Positions 18,183-28,179 of a stretch of DNA of 42,510 nt are shown piece by piece. The stretch covers positions 1 through 42,510 of the forward strand of contig CALEBT010000030.1 of NCBI GenBank assembly GCA_937942875.1, in the 5' to 3' direction. The DNA is from an uncultured Ignavibacterium sp. (GTDB taxonomy: Bacteria; Bacteroidota; Ignavibacteria; Ignavibacteriales; Ignavibacteriaceae). Each line of letters opens with the position of its first letter. The stretch's first letter is position 1. Position numbers and translations under genes: made by a program. A model generated the notes under the pieces. That model saw nothing but the letters and a program-made list of their open reading frames with translations. It was not told the origin of the DNA and did not search any database.

Positions 18183-21100
18183 ATGAAAAACCTGTTTATT
18201 ATCCTCCTATTTGCTTTGGGCAGTTTATCTGCCCAAAGTTTTAATGTTAATATCAATCCATTTCCTAATACTCTGCCCTTAATTACGGATACAGTTAAAA
18301 TTCTTGCCGTTATGGTAAGTTTTCAAGAAGATAAGGATGCTTCAACTTTTGGTAATGGAAAATTTGGATCAATGTATTCAAAAAACTATGGTAATTCTAT
18401 TTTAGACCCATTGCCTCACGATAGAAAATATTTCGAAAATCATCTTGAGTTTGTAAAAAATTATTTCATTAAAGTATCCAACTCAAAATTAAACGTCGAA
18501 TATTTTGTACTTCCTGATACTTTCTCTGTTTCTAAAACAATGAGAAATTATTCACCCGCTCCTAAATCCACAGAATTAGCTCCTCTTGGTGATTTTGCTA
18601 AAGAAGTCTGGAATCTGGCTAATCAGAAATACCCTGATTTTCAATTCTCGGACTATGATATGTTTCTGATTTTTCACGCAGGTGTCGGTAGAGATGTTAC
18701 ACTGCCTGGAAGCCTTGGAAATGAAAGAGATTTACCCTCTGTTTATTTATCTGAGAAAGCTTTGAAATCTATTTTCGGAGGTGATTTCAATGGTTTCCCT
18801 GTACAAAACGGAAATTTCAGAATAAGAAATTCTGCTATCATTCCATCAACTGAATCAAGAGAACTAGAAACAATTACGGGTTCTTTTTTAATTGAATTAA
18901 CTATTAATGGTTTATTGGTTTCCACAGTTGCAAGTCACTTGGGACTACCTGATTTGTTTGATACTGAAACAGGTTTAAGTGCGATAGGAAGATTTGGTTT
19001 AATGGATGGTCAATCAATTTTTGCTTTTAATGGTTGCTTTCCTCCAGAGCCATCTGCTTGGGAAAAGATTTATCTCGGCTGGATTTCACCAAATGAAATA
19101 CTTGAAATATCACCTTCTGAATTTGTAAGAGATATTACTTTGCCAGCGAAATTGGCAGCTAATAATCAGCCTTTTATAATTAAAGTACCGATTAATTCCT
19201 CAGAATATTATTTAATTGAAAATAAACAAAGAGATGTACTCAAAAATGGCTCTGTAGTTACTTACAAAATAGGTAATGATGAATTCTCAAAAACATTTGC
19301 AAAAGATACTATTGGCTACCGAAGTTTTGATACTGACTCCTTAGCTGGTGTGATTACGAATGTTGATGAATTTGACTGGGCTATTCCCGGAAACGGGATA
19401 TTGATCTGGCATATTGATGAGAACGTTATTTCTCGAAAGATTGCTGAAAATAAAATTAATAATGATAAAAAGATGCGTGGTGTGGATGTGGAAGAAGCTG
19501 ATGGAATTCAGGATATTGGTGAAAAATTTGTTACAATTTTTGGTGATGAAGTCGTTGGAGAAGGAACTGAATTTGACTTGTGGTATTCAGGAAATCCGTC
19601 CAAACTCTATATTAACAGATTTGATAAAAATACAAGACCTTCTACTCATTCAAACTCCGGAGCAAACAGTTTAATTTCAATTTATGATTTTTCAGCACCC
19701 GCAAATCTGATGACATTTAAAGTTGCCTTCAGAGATTCAATAGTCAAACCATTATATATCAGGGAGATAAATACAACTGAACCAGCGAAAACAATTTCAT
19801 CCTTTGATGATAATTCTTCAAGACAAATTGTATTTGCCGGAACCTCTGTTTTTGTGATTGATTCAACTTCTGAATTTGTTGCTTCAAATTTTACTAATTA
19901 TAAACCAGCAGTTGTAAAGTATGGTGGTTTCAATTATATCATTGGAGCAACTTATGATTCCAGATTACTAAATCCTTCAAAGATCAATTTTATCAGATAT
20001 GCTGCAAATAGTTTTGACACTGGAGGATACAACGTTACGTTTTCAATCTCTGGTTCACCTGTTATTATCAAAACTCCAAATGAGACTTACGATATCATTG
20101 TCCCGACTTTCGAAGGGAAAATCCTATTCTTTGATTTGGTCAATTTGCTGGCAGGAAATCTTCAGCCCAAAAAAGAAATTGACGTAAATTCTGATTATCA
20201 GGTAGAAAAAATCTCTGCAGATTCAAGAACAATTGCTTTAGCAAAAAAGAGAAATTCAAACGTTGAGTTTATAATTTATATTGATGGAGTAAATCATAGT
20301 CTTAAAAATCAGGTTGTACTTGATTTCTCCGTCACAAAAATTAGAGATGAAAATTTAGCTGTTGCATTGGTAGCTGAGAATGGAATTATTAAAATTAAAA
20401 CTTTTAACAAAAGTGGTATTTATTCTGAATTTGACGTCAGTTTTACTTCAAATCAAAAATTCATTTTTTCTGATTTAAAGTCTGATGGTTCTAACTACAT
20501 TATTCTAACAGATAAAAACAAATTAGAAGCTTTTAATCTTCAGGGAGCAAGAGCAGAAAATTTTCCTTTTGAAATAAAAGACGATAGCTTTAATAATTGG
20601 ATACTTTCTGCCGATATTGAGGGTGATGATAAGTCAGAAATAATCGCTTTCACCGAAAAAGGGAACATATATGCAATCAATGGCAGAACGGGAAAATTAG
20701 TTGATGGTTTTCCAATCTCGATAGGGAAGAATAATTTAGCTTCACCTTCTTTGTTTACTTTTGATAATAAAATCTGCCTTTCTGTTATTGATAAAGATAA
20801 TAAGTTCTATAGCTGGAAAATTTCTTCAATCATTTCAAAAATGGATTGGAGTGAACTGAATGGAAACAGACAGAATCAAAATCTCGCAAATGAATATTCT
20901 TCGATAGTTGATTACAACAAATTCTTCCCTGAAAACAGAGCATACAATTATCCGAACCCTGTTTATGAATCATCTACAGCAATCAGATTTTATGTTTCTG
21001 AAGATGCAGAAGTTGTAGTTAAAATTTATGATCTTGCCGGTGATAAAGTTGATGAGCTTACTTCAACAGCTCGTGGTGGATTTGATAGTGAAGTTATTTG

Positions 21101-21206
21101 GAATGTTTCTTCAATACAAAGTGGAATATATCTTGCCAGAATCGAGGCTAAAAGCAATTCTGGAAAAACAGAATCAACAGTTATTAAAATTGCAGTAGTT
21201 AAATAA
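18183..21206 (+). CDS. Exported M6-like protein with a lost zinc motif, beta-propeller and T9SS sorting domain
   Basis: The 1007-residue protein has a signal peptide (MKNLFIILLFALGSLSAQS). Residues 30-330 resemble the immune-inhibitor-A/M6 metalloprotease fold, including GLPDLFD at 254-260. The zinc-binding HExxH that normally precedes GLPD is replaced: positions 247-251 read STVAS, so the two histidines and the glutamate are gone. The middle (about 560-900) looks like a beta-propeller with repeats such as EIIAFTEKGNIYAINGRTG. The last 90 residues form a T9SS type A sorting domain starting at YNYPNPVYESSTAI. It is most likely a surface protein with a catalytically dead protease fold used for binding. 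It lies 4 bases after porV. Confidence 0.75.
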   Translation: MKNLFIILLFALGSLSAQSFNVNINPFPNTLPLITDTVKILAVMVSFQEDKDASTFGNGKFGSMYSKNYGNSILDPLPHDRKYFENHLEFVKNYFIKVSNSKLNVEYFVLPDTFSVSKTMRNYSPAPKSTELAPLGDFAKEVWNLANQKYPDFQFSDYDMFLIFHAGVGRDVTLPGSLGNERDLPSVYLSEKALKSIFGGDFNGFPVQNGNFRIRNSAIIPSTESRELETITGSFLIELTINGLLVSTVASHLGLPDLFDTETGLSAIGRFGLMDGQSIFAFNGCFPPEPSAWEKIYLGWISPNEILEISPSEFVRDITLPAKLAANNQPFIIKVPINSSEYYLIENKQRDVLKNGSVVTYKIGNDEFSKTFAKDTIGYRSFDTDSLAGVITNVDEFDWAIPGNGILIWHIDENVISRKIAENKINNDKKMRGVDVEEADGIQDIGEKFVTIFGDEVVGEGTEFDLWYSGNPSKLYINRFDKNTRPSTHSNSGANSLISIYDFSAPANLMTFKVAFRDSIVKPLYIREINTTEPAKTISSFDDNSSRQIVFAGTSVFVIDSTSEFVASNFTNYKPAVVKYGGFNYIIGATYDSRLLNPSKINFIRYAANSFDTGGYNVTFSISGSPVIIKTPNETYDIIVPTFEGKILFFDLVNLLAGNLQPKKEIDVNSDYQVEKISADSRTIALAKKRNSNVEFIIYIDGVNHSLKNQVVLDFSVTKIRDENLAVALVAENGIIKIKTFNKSGIYSEFDVSFTSNQKFIFSDLKSDGSNYIILTDKNKLEAFNLQGARAENFPFEIKDDSFNNWILSADIEGDDKSEIIAFTEKGNIYAINGRTGKLVDGFPISIGKNNLASPSLFTFDNKICLSVIDKDNKFYSWKISSIISKMDWSELNGNRQNQNLANEYSSIVDYNKFFPENRAYNYPNPVYESSTAIRFYVSEDAEVVVKIYDLAGDKVDELTSTARGGFDSEVIWNVSSIQSGIYLARIEAKSNSGKTESTVIKIAVVK

Positions 21207-21224
21207 TCCGGAATATCCAGTTTT

Positions 21225-24200
21225 ATGAAAAAAACATTATTAATTTCCCTTTTATTATTTCAAATAGTGTCCTATGCTCAGTTCACTGAATTTCATCCTC
21301 AATTAAATTGGTTGACAATTAAAGGAAAAAAAATTCAGGTGCACTATCACGAAAGTGCTGAAAGAACTGCTCGAGTAGTTGCTAAAATCGCTGATGAAAT
21401 CTGGGATCCAATTTGCTCTCTTTACGAATATGAACCTGAAGAAGTTCATTATGTAATTAAAGATATTGACGATTACTCAAATGGAGCTACTTATTTTTTT
21501 GACAACAAAATTGAAATTTGGACAAGTGCATTGGATTTTGATTTGCGGGGAACTCATAATTGGCTTCGAAATGTTATTTCTCACGAGTTTACTCATTTAG
21601 TGCAAATTCAGGCTGGTCTAAAATCTTCCCGTCGTTTACCTGCTGCATTTCTGCAGGTATTGGGCTATGAAGATAAAAGAAGACCTGATATTCTATACGG
21701 CTTCCCAAATCTTCTTATTTCCTATCCATTAGCAATGGTAAATATCCCAGCCTGGCTCGCTGAAGGTACAGCTCAATATCAACGAAAAGAATTTGATTAC
21801 GATAATTGGGATACGCACAGAGATATGATTTTAAGAATGTATGCTCTTGATGGTAATATGCTTACGTGGAATCAAATGGGAGTTTTTGGCAAAACAAGTT
21901 TAGGAAATGAGTCAGTTTATAATTCTGGTTTTGCTCTTACAAGATATATTTCTCAGAAATATGGTGAAAATAAATTAAGAGAAATAACAAAAGCACTGGG
22001 TAAATTTTATGTTTTCACAATTGATGTTGCCTTTGAAAAAGTTCTTGGCAAGAATGGTCAGGAAATCTATGAAGAATGGTCTCAGTTTCTTAAGTCAGAT
22101 TATTATAAAAGAACAGAAAAAGTTCGCTCAGATTTAGTTGAAGGTGAAAAAATCGCTGATATTGGTTTTGGAAATTTCTATCCGTCCTTCTCTCCTGATG
22201 GAAAAAAGATTTATTACCTTTCAAATAAAAACTCAGATTATTTTTCACCGTCTTCGTTGTATGAATATGACATTGAATCGAAAAAAGAAATTCTGATCAA
22301 AACAGGAATTCGTTCAACTTACTCTTTTATTCCCAACACCAAAAAAGTAGTCTATTCTAAAATCAGTGATGATAATCCAAACTGGTATAATGTTCACGAT
22401 TTATATGTTTATGATTTGGAGACTAAAAAGGAAACAAGATTAACAAATAATCTGAGGGCAAATCATCCGAATGTTTCAAATGATGGGAAAAGTATAGTGT
22501 TCCTTTTTCAAAAAGATGGTACAACTAATCTTGGATTAGTTGATATTGAAGGGAAAAACTTCCGTCAATTGACTTTTTATTCAAACGGTGAGCAGGTTTA
22601 TAATCCAAAGTTTTCGCCAAATGATTCGCAAATAATTTTTGATTATTCTTATCATCATACCCGCGATATTGCTTTAATTAATGTCAATGGTGGTAAAGTT
22701 GAATTTGTTTTGAAAACCGAAAATGATGAGCGGAATCCCAAATTTATCTCAGATAATAAAATTATTTTCTCAAGTGATGAATCCGGAATTTTTAATGTCT
22801 ATACTTATGATTTTAATACTAAAGAAAAGAAAAAAATTACGAACGTTCTTGGTGGTGCATTTATGAGCGATGAAAATTCAAATGGTGATTTATGTTATGC
22901 TGGTTATACATCATCAGGGTATAAAATTTTCCTCCTCTCAAAAGAACAAAGAAAAGAAATCAACCCTTCCTCAAGTTATGTCTGGATCAACAATCCTCCT
23001 TTAGATTCAGATAAACCAAACGGAGACATTCAGAATTTTAATATCGAAGGTTTAAAGAATTTCAACGATTATGAAATTCCCGAACATAAATCTCAAAAGT
23101 ACTCAGGAGCATTTTCAAAACTTACTTTTTTCCCTTTTATCAGATTTGATAATTATAATACCGGAAATAAGTTTACAGAAAAACTAAAACCGGGAGTTTT
23201 CTTAACTTCAAGTGATATGCTCAATCGCTATTCAATTTTTGCTGGTGGTTCAATAAACTCAAGATTGGAAAGAGATCTGTTCCTACAGTTTGAATACAAG
23301 AATAAGTTACCAATAATTACAAGTCTTGGATTGCGACCAGAACTATCTTTAGAACTTTATAGTATCAGCAGAAAAGCCAATGTAGATGTTCAGTTCGGAG
23401 CAGATACTGTTGGTGGAGTAGTTACTTATGATTACACTATTCCTACAGATGTTACTTATGATTTGTTTGAAGCAGATTTCATAATCAGACATCGTTTGTT
23501 ATCAACAGAAGATAATCTGCAACTAAAATTTGTTTATTCAACTTATACAGCTTCGCTTGGAAGTTTCCTGCTTCCTGATAACAGATTGTATCCGACAACT
23601 AAGGATAATTATTTCATAGGAAAGAATGTTGAAGCTAAATATTCTTATGAAGCTATTTTGCCAACAAAAGACAGTGATATAAATCCGGCAGGTATGCTAT
23701 TGGAATTAATTTATAATTATGAGTTTAACAAGTTCAATTCAGAAGGTGAATATACAGTTGAAGATGGAATTCTAAAGCCGCTTTACAAAGATTTTAACTT
23801 TCATAAACTTGAAATTAAATCCGGATTTTATCTCCCGATCTTTAATTCTCATACAATAAACACTACTTTGCGGGCAGGTTCAATTTTAGGTCCTCAAGTA
23901 CCGGATTTCTTTGATTTTTATCTTGGCGGACTAATCGGGATGAAATCATATCCTTTTTATGCAGTTAGTGGAAACGAAATTGCCTGGATGAATTTTACAT
24001 ATCGTTTCCCATTATTCAGAAATATTGATACAAGAATAGGTCATATCTACATTGATAAAATATTCTTTTCTGTTAATGCTGATATTGGTAATGCCTGGAA
24101 TGGAAAGTTTCCTTCACTATCAGAATTTAAAAAAGGAGTTGGTGCTGAATTAAGAATTCAAATGAGCTCGTATTATCTCTTCCCAACAAGTTTATTCTTT

Positions 24201-24341
24201 CACGCAGCTTATTCATTTGATAAATTTAGTCGTGTAATTAATAATCAAACTGTTACTTATGGAAAAGAATGGAATTTTTATGGAGGCATCCTTTTCGACT
24301 TTTCGATTCTGAATTTTTTCAACAATAGAAAATTAAGGTGA
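21225..24341 (+). CDS. Gluzincin peptidase (MA-like) fused to PD40 beta-propeller and C-terminal outer-membrane beta-barrel
   Basis: The 1038-residue exported protein has a signal peptide ending near SYAQF. Residues 40-290 look like a peptidase-MA domain: HEFTH at H120-H124, then PAWLAEGTAQY with E180 as probable third zinc ligand. Residues 300-570 carry TolB/PD40 propeller repeats (FSPDGKKIYYLS, NVSNDGKSIVFLF, FSPNDSQIIF). Residues 640-1038 resemble a BamA/D15-type surface-antigen barrel ending in strong amphipathic strands and an aromatic terminus. This predicts a zinc protease held at the outer membrane by its own barrel. No sorting domain is present or needed. It sits 18 bases after the M6-like gene; its role next to T9SS genes is unknown. 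Confidence 0.75.
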   Translation: MKKTLLISLLLFQIVSYAQFTEFHPQLNWLTIKGKKIQVHYHESAERTARVVAKIADEIWDPICSLYEYEPEEVHYVIKDIDDYSNGATYFFDNKIEIWTSALDFDLRGTHNWLRNVISHEFTHLVQIQAGLKSSRRLPAAFLQVLGYEDKRRPDILYGFPNLLISYPLAMVNIPAWLAEGTAQYQRKEFDYDNWDTHRDMILRMYALDGNMLTWNQMGVFGKTSLGNESVYNSGFALTRYISQKYGENKLREITKALGKFYVFTIDVAFEKVLGKNGQEIYEEWSQFLKSDYYKRTEKVRSDLVEGEKIADIGFGNFYPSFSPDGKKIYYLSNKNSDYFSPSSLYEYDIESKKEILIKTGIRSTYSFIPNTKKVVYSKISDDNPNWYNVHDLYVYDLETKKETRLTNNLRANHPNVSNDGKSIVFLFQKDGTTNLGLVDIEGKNFRQLTFYSNGEQVYNPKFSPNDSQIIFDYSYHHTRDIALINVNGGKVEFVLKTENDERNPKFISDNKIIFSSDESGIFNVYTYDFNTKEKKKITNVLGGAFMSDENSNGDLCYAGYTSSGYKIFLLSKEQRKEINPSSSYVWINNPPLDSDKPNGDIQNFNIEGLKNFNDYEIPEHKSQKYSGAFSKLTFFPFIRFDNYNTGNKFTEKLKPGVFLTSSDMLNRYSIFAGGSINSRLERDLFLQFEYKNKLPIITSLGLRPELSLELYSISRKANVDVQFGADTVGGVVTYDYTIPTDVTYDLFEADFIIRHRLLSTEDNLQLKFVYSTYTASLGSFLLPDNRLYPTTKDNYFIGKNVEAKYSYEAILPTKDSDINPAGMLLELIYNYEFNKFNSEGEYTVEDGILKPLYKDFNFHKLEIKSGFYLPIFNSHTINTTLRAGSILGPQVPDFFDFYLGGLIGMKSYPFYAVSGNEIAWMNFTYRFPLFRNIDTRIGHIYIDKIFFSVNADIGNAWNGKFPSLSEFKKGVGAELRIQMSSYYLFPTSLFFHAAYSFDKFSRVINNQTVTYGKEWNFYGGILFDFSILNFFNNRKLR

Positions 24342-24347
24342 TTTTTT

Positions 24348-25208
24348 ATGAGAAAAATATTTTTGATTATTCCACTGATGTTTTCAATCAATTTAATTGC
24401 TCAAATTGATAATAGTTTTAATCTTACAGGAAATCTTTCAGCCGACTCAAAGACACTACTAAATGAGTATAAATCTGAATCACCCGTTAATCTGAATATT
24501 ACAAATTCAGAAAATAAAAAATCACCATTACTTGCCGGACTATTTTCAGTAATTCTTCCGGGTGCAGGTGAGTTTTATGCTGAATCCTATTATAAATCAG
24601 CAGTATTTTTTGCTTTAGAAGCAGCATTAGTTACTGTTGCCGTTGTATATAATAAGAAAGGAGATGATAAAACCAAGGAATTTGAAAACTATGCTGATAA
24701 TATTACCGATAAGTCTGGTTGGAGTGTAGTCAGATATGCTCAGTGGATAAACCAATATAAAGGTAAAAATATTCAGATTAATCCTAATACAAATTTGAAT
24801 GCATGGGATAGAGTAAACTGGAGTGAACTTAATGCTGTTGAAAGAGAAATTAGCGGTTTTTCACACACACTTGCCCGTCACGGTGAGCAACAATATTATG
24901 AGATGATTGGGAAATATCATCAATTTAGCCCGGGTTGGTGGGATTACTCCGGAGGGAGTAACAATTTTGAAATTTCTCCAAGCTATGCTTACTACTCAGG
25001 TCTCAGAGGTGAAGCAAATGATTTATATAATGTATCAACAAAAGCTGTTGTTGGAATATATATAAATCATTTTTTAAGTGCTTTAGATGCTGTCTGGTCT
25101 GCTGTAAGTTTTAATAAAGATTTAGCGGTCAAATTCAGAATGGATGCTGTTCAGGTTGCTGATAATTATGATATATATCCGACAATATATTTGAAGTATA
25201 ATTTCTAA
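24348..25208 (+). CDS. DUF5683-type exported/membrane protein
   Basis: The 286-residue protein begins 6 bases after the previous stop, with AAGGTGA as ribosome site. It has a signal peptide (MRKIFLIIPLMFSINLIAQ), then SPLLAGLFSVILPGAGEFYAESYYKSAVFFALEAAL, where LPGAGxFY is the DUF5683 signature seen in Bacteroidota. A helical central part and a final aromatic-rich segment ending in Phe follow. Function is not known; the family is usually found with envelope genes. It belongs to the T9SS-led run by spacing. Confidence 0.7.
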   Translation: MRKIFLIIPLMFSINLIAQIDNSFNLTGNLSADSKTLLNEYKSESPVNLNITNSENKKSPLLAGLFSVILPGAGEFYAESYYKSAVFFALEAALVTVAVVYNKKGDDKTKEFENYADNITDKSGWSVVRYAQWINQYKGKNIQINPNTNLNAWDRVNWSELNAVEREISGFSHTLARHGEQQYYEMIGKYHQFSPGWWDYSGGSNNFEISPSYAYYSGLRGEANDLYNVSTKAVVGIYINHFLSALDAVWSAVSFNKDLAVKFRMDAVQVADNYDIYPTIYLKYNF

Positions 25209-25231
25209 ACTCTTTCCAGTTTTACTATAAA

Positions 25232-26554
25232 ATGAAATTACCTTTAGTTGCAATTGTAGGAAGACCCAATGTTGGAAAATCAACTCTCTTTAACCGTTTA
25301 TTAGGTAAGCGGGACGCTATTGTTGATGATGTAAGCGGTGTTACTCGCGACAGAAATTATGGTGAAGCAGAATGGAATGGTAAAAAATTCAGACTTATTG
25401 ATACAGGTGGTTATGTCCCCGAATCATCAGATTTATTTGAGAATGCAATAAGAGAGCAAGTTGAAATAGCAATTAAAGAATCAGATTCGATTATATTTTT
25501 GGTTGACTTTAAAACAGGTATAAATCCTGTAGATAAAATTATTGCCACTATGCTCAGACAATCTGAAAAAGACTTTTTTGTTGTAATAAATAAAGTTGAT
25601 AACGAAAAGCAGAAGAATCTTATCTCTGAATTTTATGAACTTGGTGTATCCGATATTTACGATATCTCTGCTATGAGTGGAAGAAAAATCGGGGATTTAT
25701 TGGATGATGTAACTCGTAACTTCTCTGCTGTTCAAGGTGAAGAAGAGAAGAGATTAAAGATTGCAATTGTTGGAAGACCGAATGTTGGCAAATCTTCTCT
25801 AACTAACGCATTACTTGGAGAGGAAAGAAGTATTGTTACTGATCTTCCGGGAACTACCAGAGATAGTATTGATTCAATTTTAAAATATTATGGAGAAGAA
25901 ATTATCCTTATTGATACAGCAGGTCTCCGTAAAAAAAGTAAAGTTCAGGAAAGTATAGAATTTTTCTCAAATATAAGATCATATAAAGCAATAGGGGAAT
26001 GTGACGTTGCTATAGTTTTGATTGATGCCCAACAAGGTTTTGAAAATCAGGATCAGAAAATAATAGATGAAGTTATACGCTGGAGAAAAGGGTTAATCAT
26101 AGCTGTAAATAAATGGGACCTTATTGAAAAAGATAACAACACTGCGGTTAGATTCGAAAAGGCAATCAAAGCAAAACTCGGAACTGCAGATTTTGCTCAA
26201 ATTGTTTTTATCTCTGCATTAACAAAACAGAGAATTTACAAACTAATAGAATTAAGTAAATCAGTTCAGGCAGAAAGGTTGAAAAGAATTCCAACCAGTG
26301 AATTGAATGAATTTTTATTAAGTGAAATTGAAAAGAATCCTCCCCCTTCAACTAAAACAGGTAAAGAAGTAAAAATAAAATATGTTACTATGGGCGGGCA
26401 GCATTATCCGGTTTTTATTTTCTTTACAAATTTTCCTAAACAAATTGCAGAGCATTATAAAAGATTTCTTGAAAATCTTATAAGAAAGCAGTACGGTTAT
26501 GTGGGGGTTCCGATTACCTTATCTTTCAAATCAAAATTTAAAGAGGCAGAATGA
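25232..26554 (+). CDS. der: Ribosome-assembly GTPase Der (EngA)
   Basis: The 440-residue protein has the two tandem GTPase domains unique to Der. Each begins with GRPNVGKS, followed by DTGG/DTAG switch motifs and the base-specificity motifs NKVD and NKWD, and a C-terminal KH-like domain. It acts in assembly of the 50S ribosomal subunit. It lies 23 bases after the DUF5683 gene and overlaps upp by 4 bases (ATGA), so housekeeping genes appear to be read together with the T9SS genes. Confidence 0.97.
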   Translation: MKLPLVAIVGRPNVGKSTLFNRLLGKRDAIVDDVSGVTRDRNYGEAEWNGKKFRLIDTGGYVPESSDLFENAIREQVEIAIKESDSIIFLVDFKTGINPVDKIIATMLRQSEKDFFVVINKVDNEKQKNLISEFYELGVSDIYDISAMSGRKIGDLLDDVTRNFSAVQGEEEKRLKIAIVGRPNVGKSSLTNALLGEERSIVTDLPGTTRDSIDSILKYYGEEIILIDTAGLRKKSKVQESIEFFSNIRSYKAIGECDVAIVLIDAQQGFENQDQKIIDEVIRWRKGLIIAVNKWDLIEKDNNTAVRFEKAIKAKLGTADFAQIVFISALTKQRIYKLIELSKSVQAERLKRIPTSELNEFLLSEIEKNPPPSTKTGKEVKIKYVTMGGQHYPVFIFFTNFPKQIAEHYKRFLENLIRKQYGYVGVPITLSFKSKFKEAE

Positions 26555-27177
26555 ACAATTTTACGATTTTAGAACATCCTCTGGTGAAAAAAGATTTAAC
26601 AATACTAAGGGATTGTAATACAAGCACTGAATTATTCCGGTCTGCAGTTCAAAGAATTTCAAATGTATTATGTGTTGAAGTAAGCAAACAATTTATATTG
26701 TATGAAAAGGAAATTACTACACCTTTAGAAAAAACTATCGGTTTTGAATTGGCAAAACAAATTGTTTTGATTCCCATCCTTCGTGCCGGATTAGGAATGG
26801 TAAATGGATTTCTTGAATTAATCCCAAATGCTAAAGTTGGTCATATCGGTTTGCAGCGAAATGAAGAAACTTTAGAGCCCATCGAATATTATTTCAAAAC
26901 TCCACAGGAACTCGAAAATTCTGAAGTGATTTTATTAGATCCTATGCTTGCCACCGGAGGAAGTGCAGTTGAAGCTCTTAACTATGTTAAAAAAAGAGGC
27001 GTTAAAAATCTTTATTTTGTATGCATAGTTGCCGCTCCTGTTGGCGTTGAGAAAATCCAGAAACATCATCCTGAAGTTAAAATTTTTGCAGCCGCTCTTG
27101 ACCGACAGTTGAATGACAAAGGATTTATTTTACCAGGTTTAGGTGACGCAGGAGATAGAACATTTGGTACACTTTAA
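26551..27177 (+). CDS. upp: Uracil phosphoribosyltransferase
   Basis: The 208-residue salvage enzyme makes UMP from uracil and PRPP. It shows IPILRAGLGMVNG in the N-terminal half and the PRPP-binding loop LLDPMLATGGSAVEAL, and ends in the uracil-binding region GLGDAGDRTFGT. Length is standard. It overlaps der by 4 bases and the following TPR gene by 14 bases. Confidence 0.96.
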   Translation: MNNFTILEHPLVKKDLTILRDCNTSTELFRSAVQRISNVLCVEVSKQFILYEKEITTPLEKTIGFELAKQIVLIPILRAGLGMVNGFLELIPNAKVGHIGLQRNEETLEPIEYYFKTPQELENSEVILLDPMLATGGSAVEALNYVKKRGVKNLYFVCIVAAPVGVEKIQKHHPEVKIFAAALDRQLNDKGFILPGLGDAGDRTFGTL

Positions 27178-28177
27178 AGTTATACTAATCTTTCTTTTAC
27201 TCTCAGGAATTTCTTTCTCACAGAACCACCCTGATTCAAAAATTGACAGAACTCTCAGATTTGGGATATCAGAGATAGTCAAACAAAACTATCGTAATGC
27301 TGAAAAAATATTTCAGGAGCTTGATGATGATTATCCTCAGATTCCATTAGGAAAAATTTATCTCGCTGCCACTCTTATCGCTGAAAGCTATGATTATGAA
27401 ACTCCATTTGATGATCTTAGAATTACCTCTTTATTAAATGATTCAAAAAAAATTTCGGAGTCCTTATTAAATAATGATAAAAAAAATCTTTGGTATAAGT
27501 ATTATCTGGCCTTAATAACCGGATATCAGGCTTATTATGAAGCAATAAAAGGAAATCTTCTCAAAGCTCTTTCAGTTGGTCTGAATTCTTATAATTTGTT
27601 CGACGAAATTTTAGAACAGGATAGTACTTTTCAGGATGCACTAATTGCAGTTGGCACTTATAAATATTGGAAAAGTGATAAACTTGAATTTCTAAGTTGG
27701 CTTCCTTTTATTGATGATGAAAGGGAAATCGGTATCAAATTACTTGAGAGGTCAATTAAGAATAATAGTTATAACTCTCATCTTGCAATTTATTCTCTTA
27801 TCTGGATTTTAATCCATAAAAAAGATTTCAATAATGCAAAAAATTTGGTTGAATTTGCCCTTAATAAATTTCCTCAGTCCCGAGTATTCAAAGAAGCTTA
27901 CGCCAGAGTTTACGAAGAAATTGATTTGAATAAGTCAGCTCAGATTTATAATCAGGTGCTTGATTCATATGAAAATTTGGAATTGGAAAATCGTGTTAAA
28001 GTAATTACTCTTAAACATAAAATTGCAATTCAACTTCAGAAAGCTGGCAGAAAAACTCAGGCGTTGAAAATATGCGATGAGATTCTTGCAATAAATAATC
28101 TAACAAAATTCGAAATTGAGAGATTGGGAGATAGACTCGAACGAGTTAAAAAAATGCAGAATGAATTAAGCAAATAA
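27164..28177 (+). CDS. Exported tetratricopeptide-repeat protein
   Basis: I place the start at TTG 27164, which gives the clean signal peptide MVHFKVILIFLLLSGISFSQ, with GGAG nine bases upstream. An in-frame GTG at 27143 would add seven charged residues. The 337-residue product is almost entirely helical with TPR-like repeats, for example RNAEKIFQELDDDYPQIPLGKIYLAATL and KDFNNAKNLVEFALNKFPQSRVFKEAYARVY. It probably acts as a periplasmic or lipoprotein-like scaffold. It overlaps upp by 14 bases and ends two bases before the convergent kinase gene. Confidence 0.8.
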   Translation: MVHFKVILIFLLLSGISFSQNHPDSKIDRTLRFGISEIVKQNYRNAEKIFQELDDDYPQIPLGKIYLAATLIAESYDYETPFDDLRITSLLNDSKKISESLLNNDKKNLWYKYYLALITGYQAYYEAIKGNLLKALSVGLNSYNLFDEILEQDSTFQDALIAVGTYKYWKSDKLEFLSWLPFIDDEREIGIKLLERSIKNNSYNSHLAIYSLIWILIHKKDFNNAKNLVEFALNKFPQSRVFKEAYARVYEEIDLNKSAQIYNQVLDSYENLELENRVKVITLKHKIAIQLQKAGRKTQALKICDEILAINNLTKFEIERLGDRLERVKKMQNELSK

Positions 28178-28179
28178 TC

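Noticed and set aside
27143-27163. GTG start for the TPR protein
   Set aside because: It would put charged residues in front of a complete signal peptide; TTG 27164 has GGAG at good spacing.
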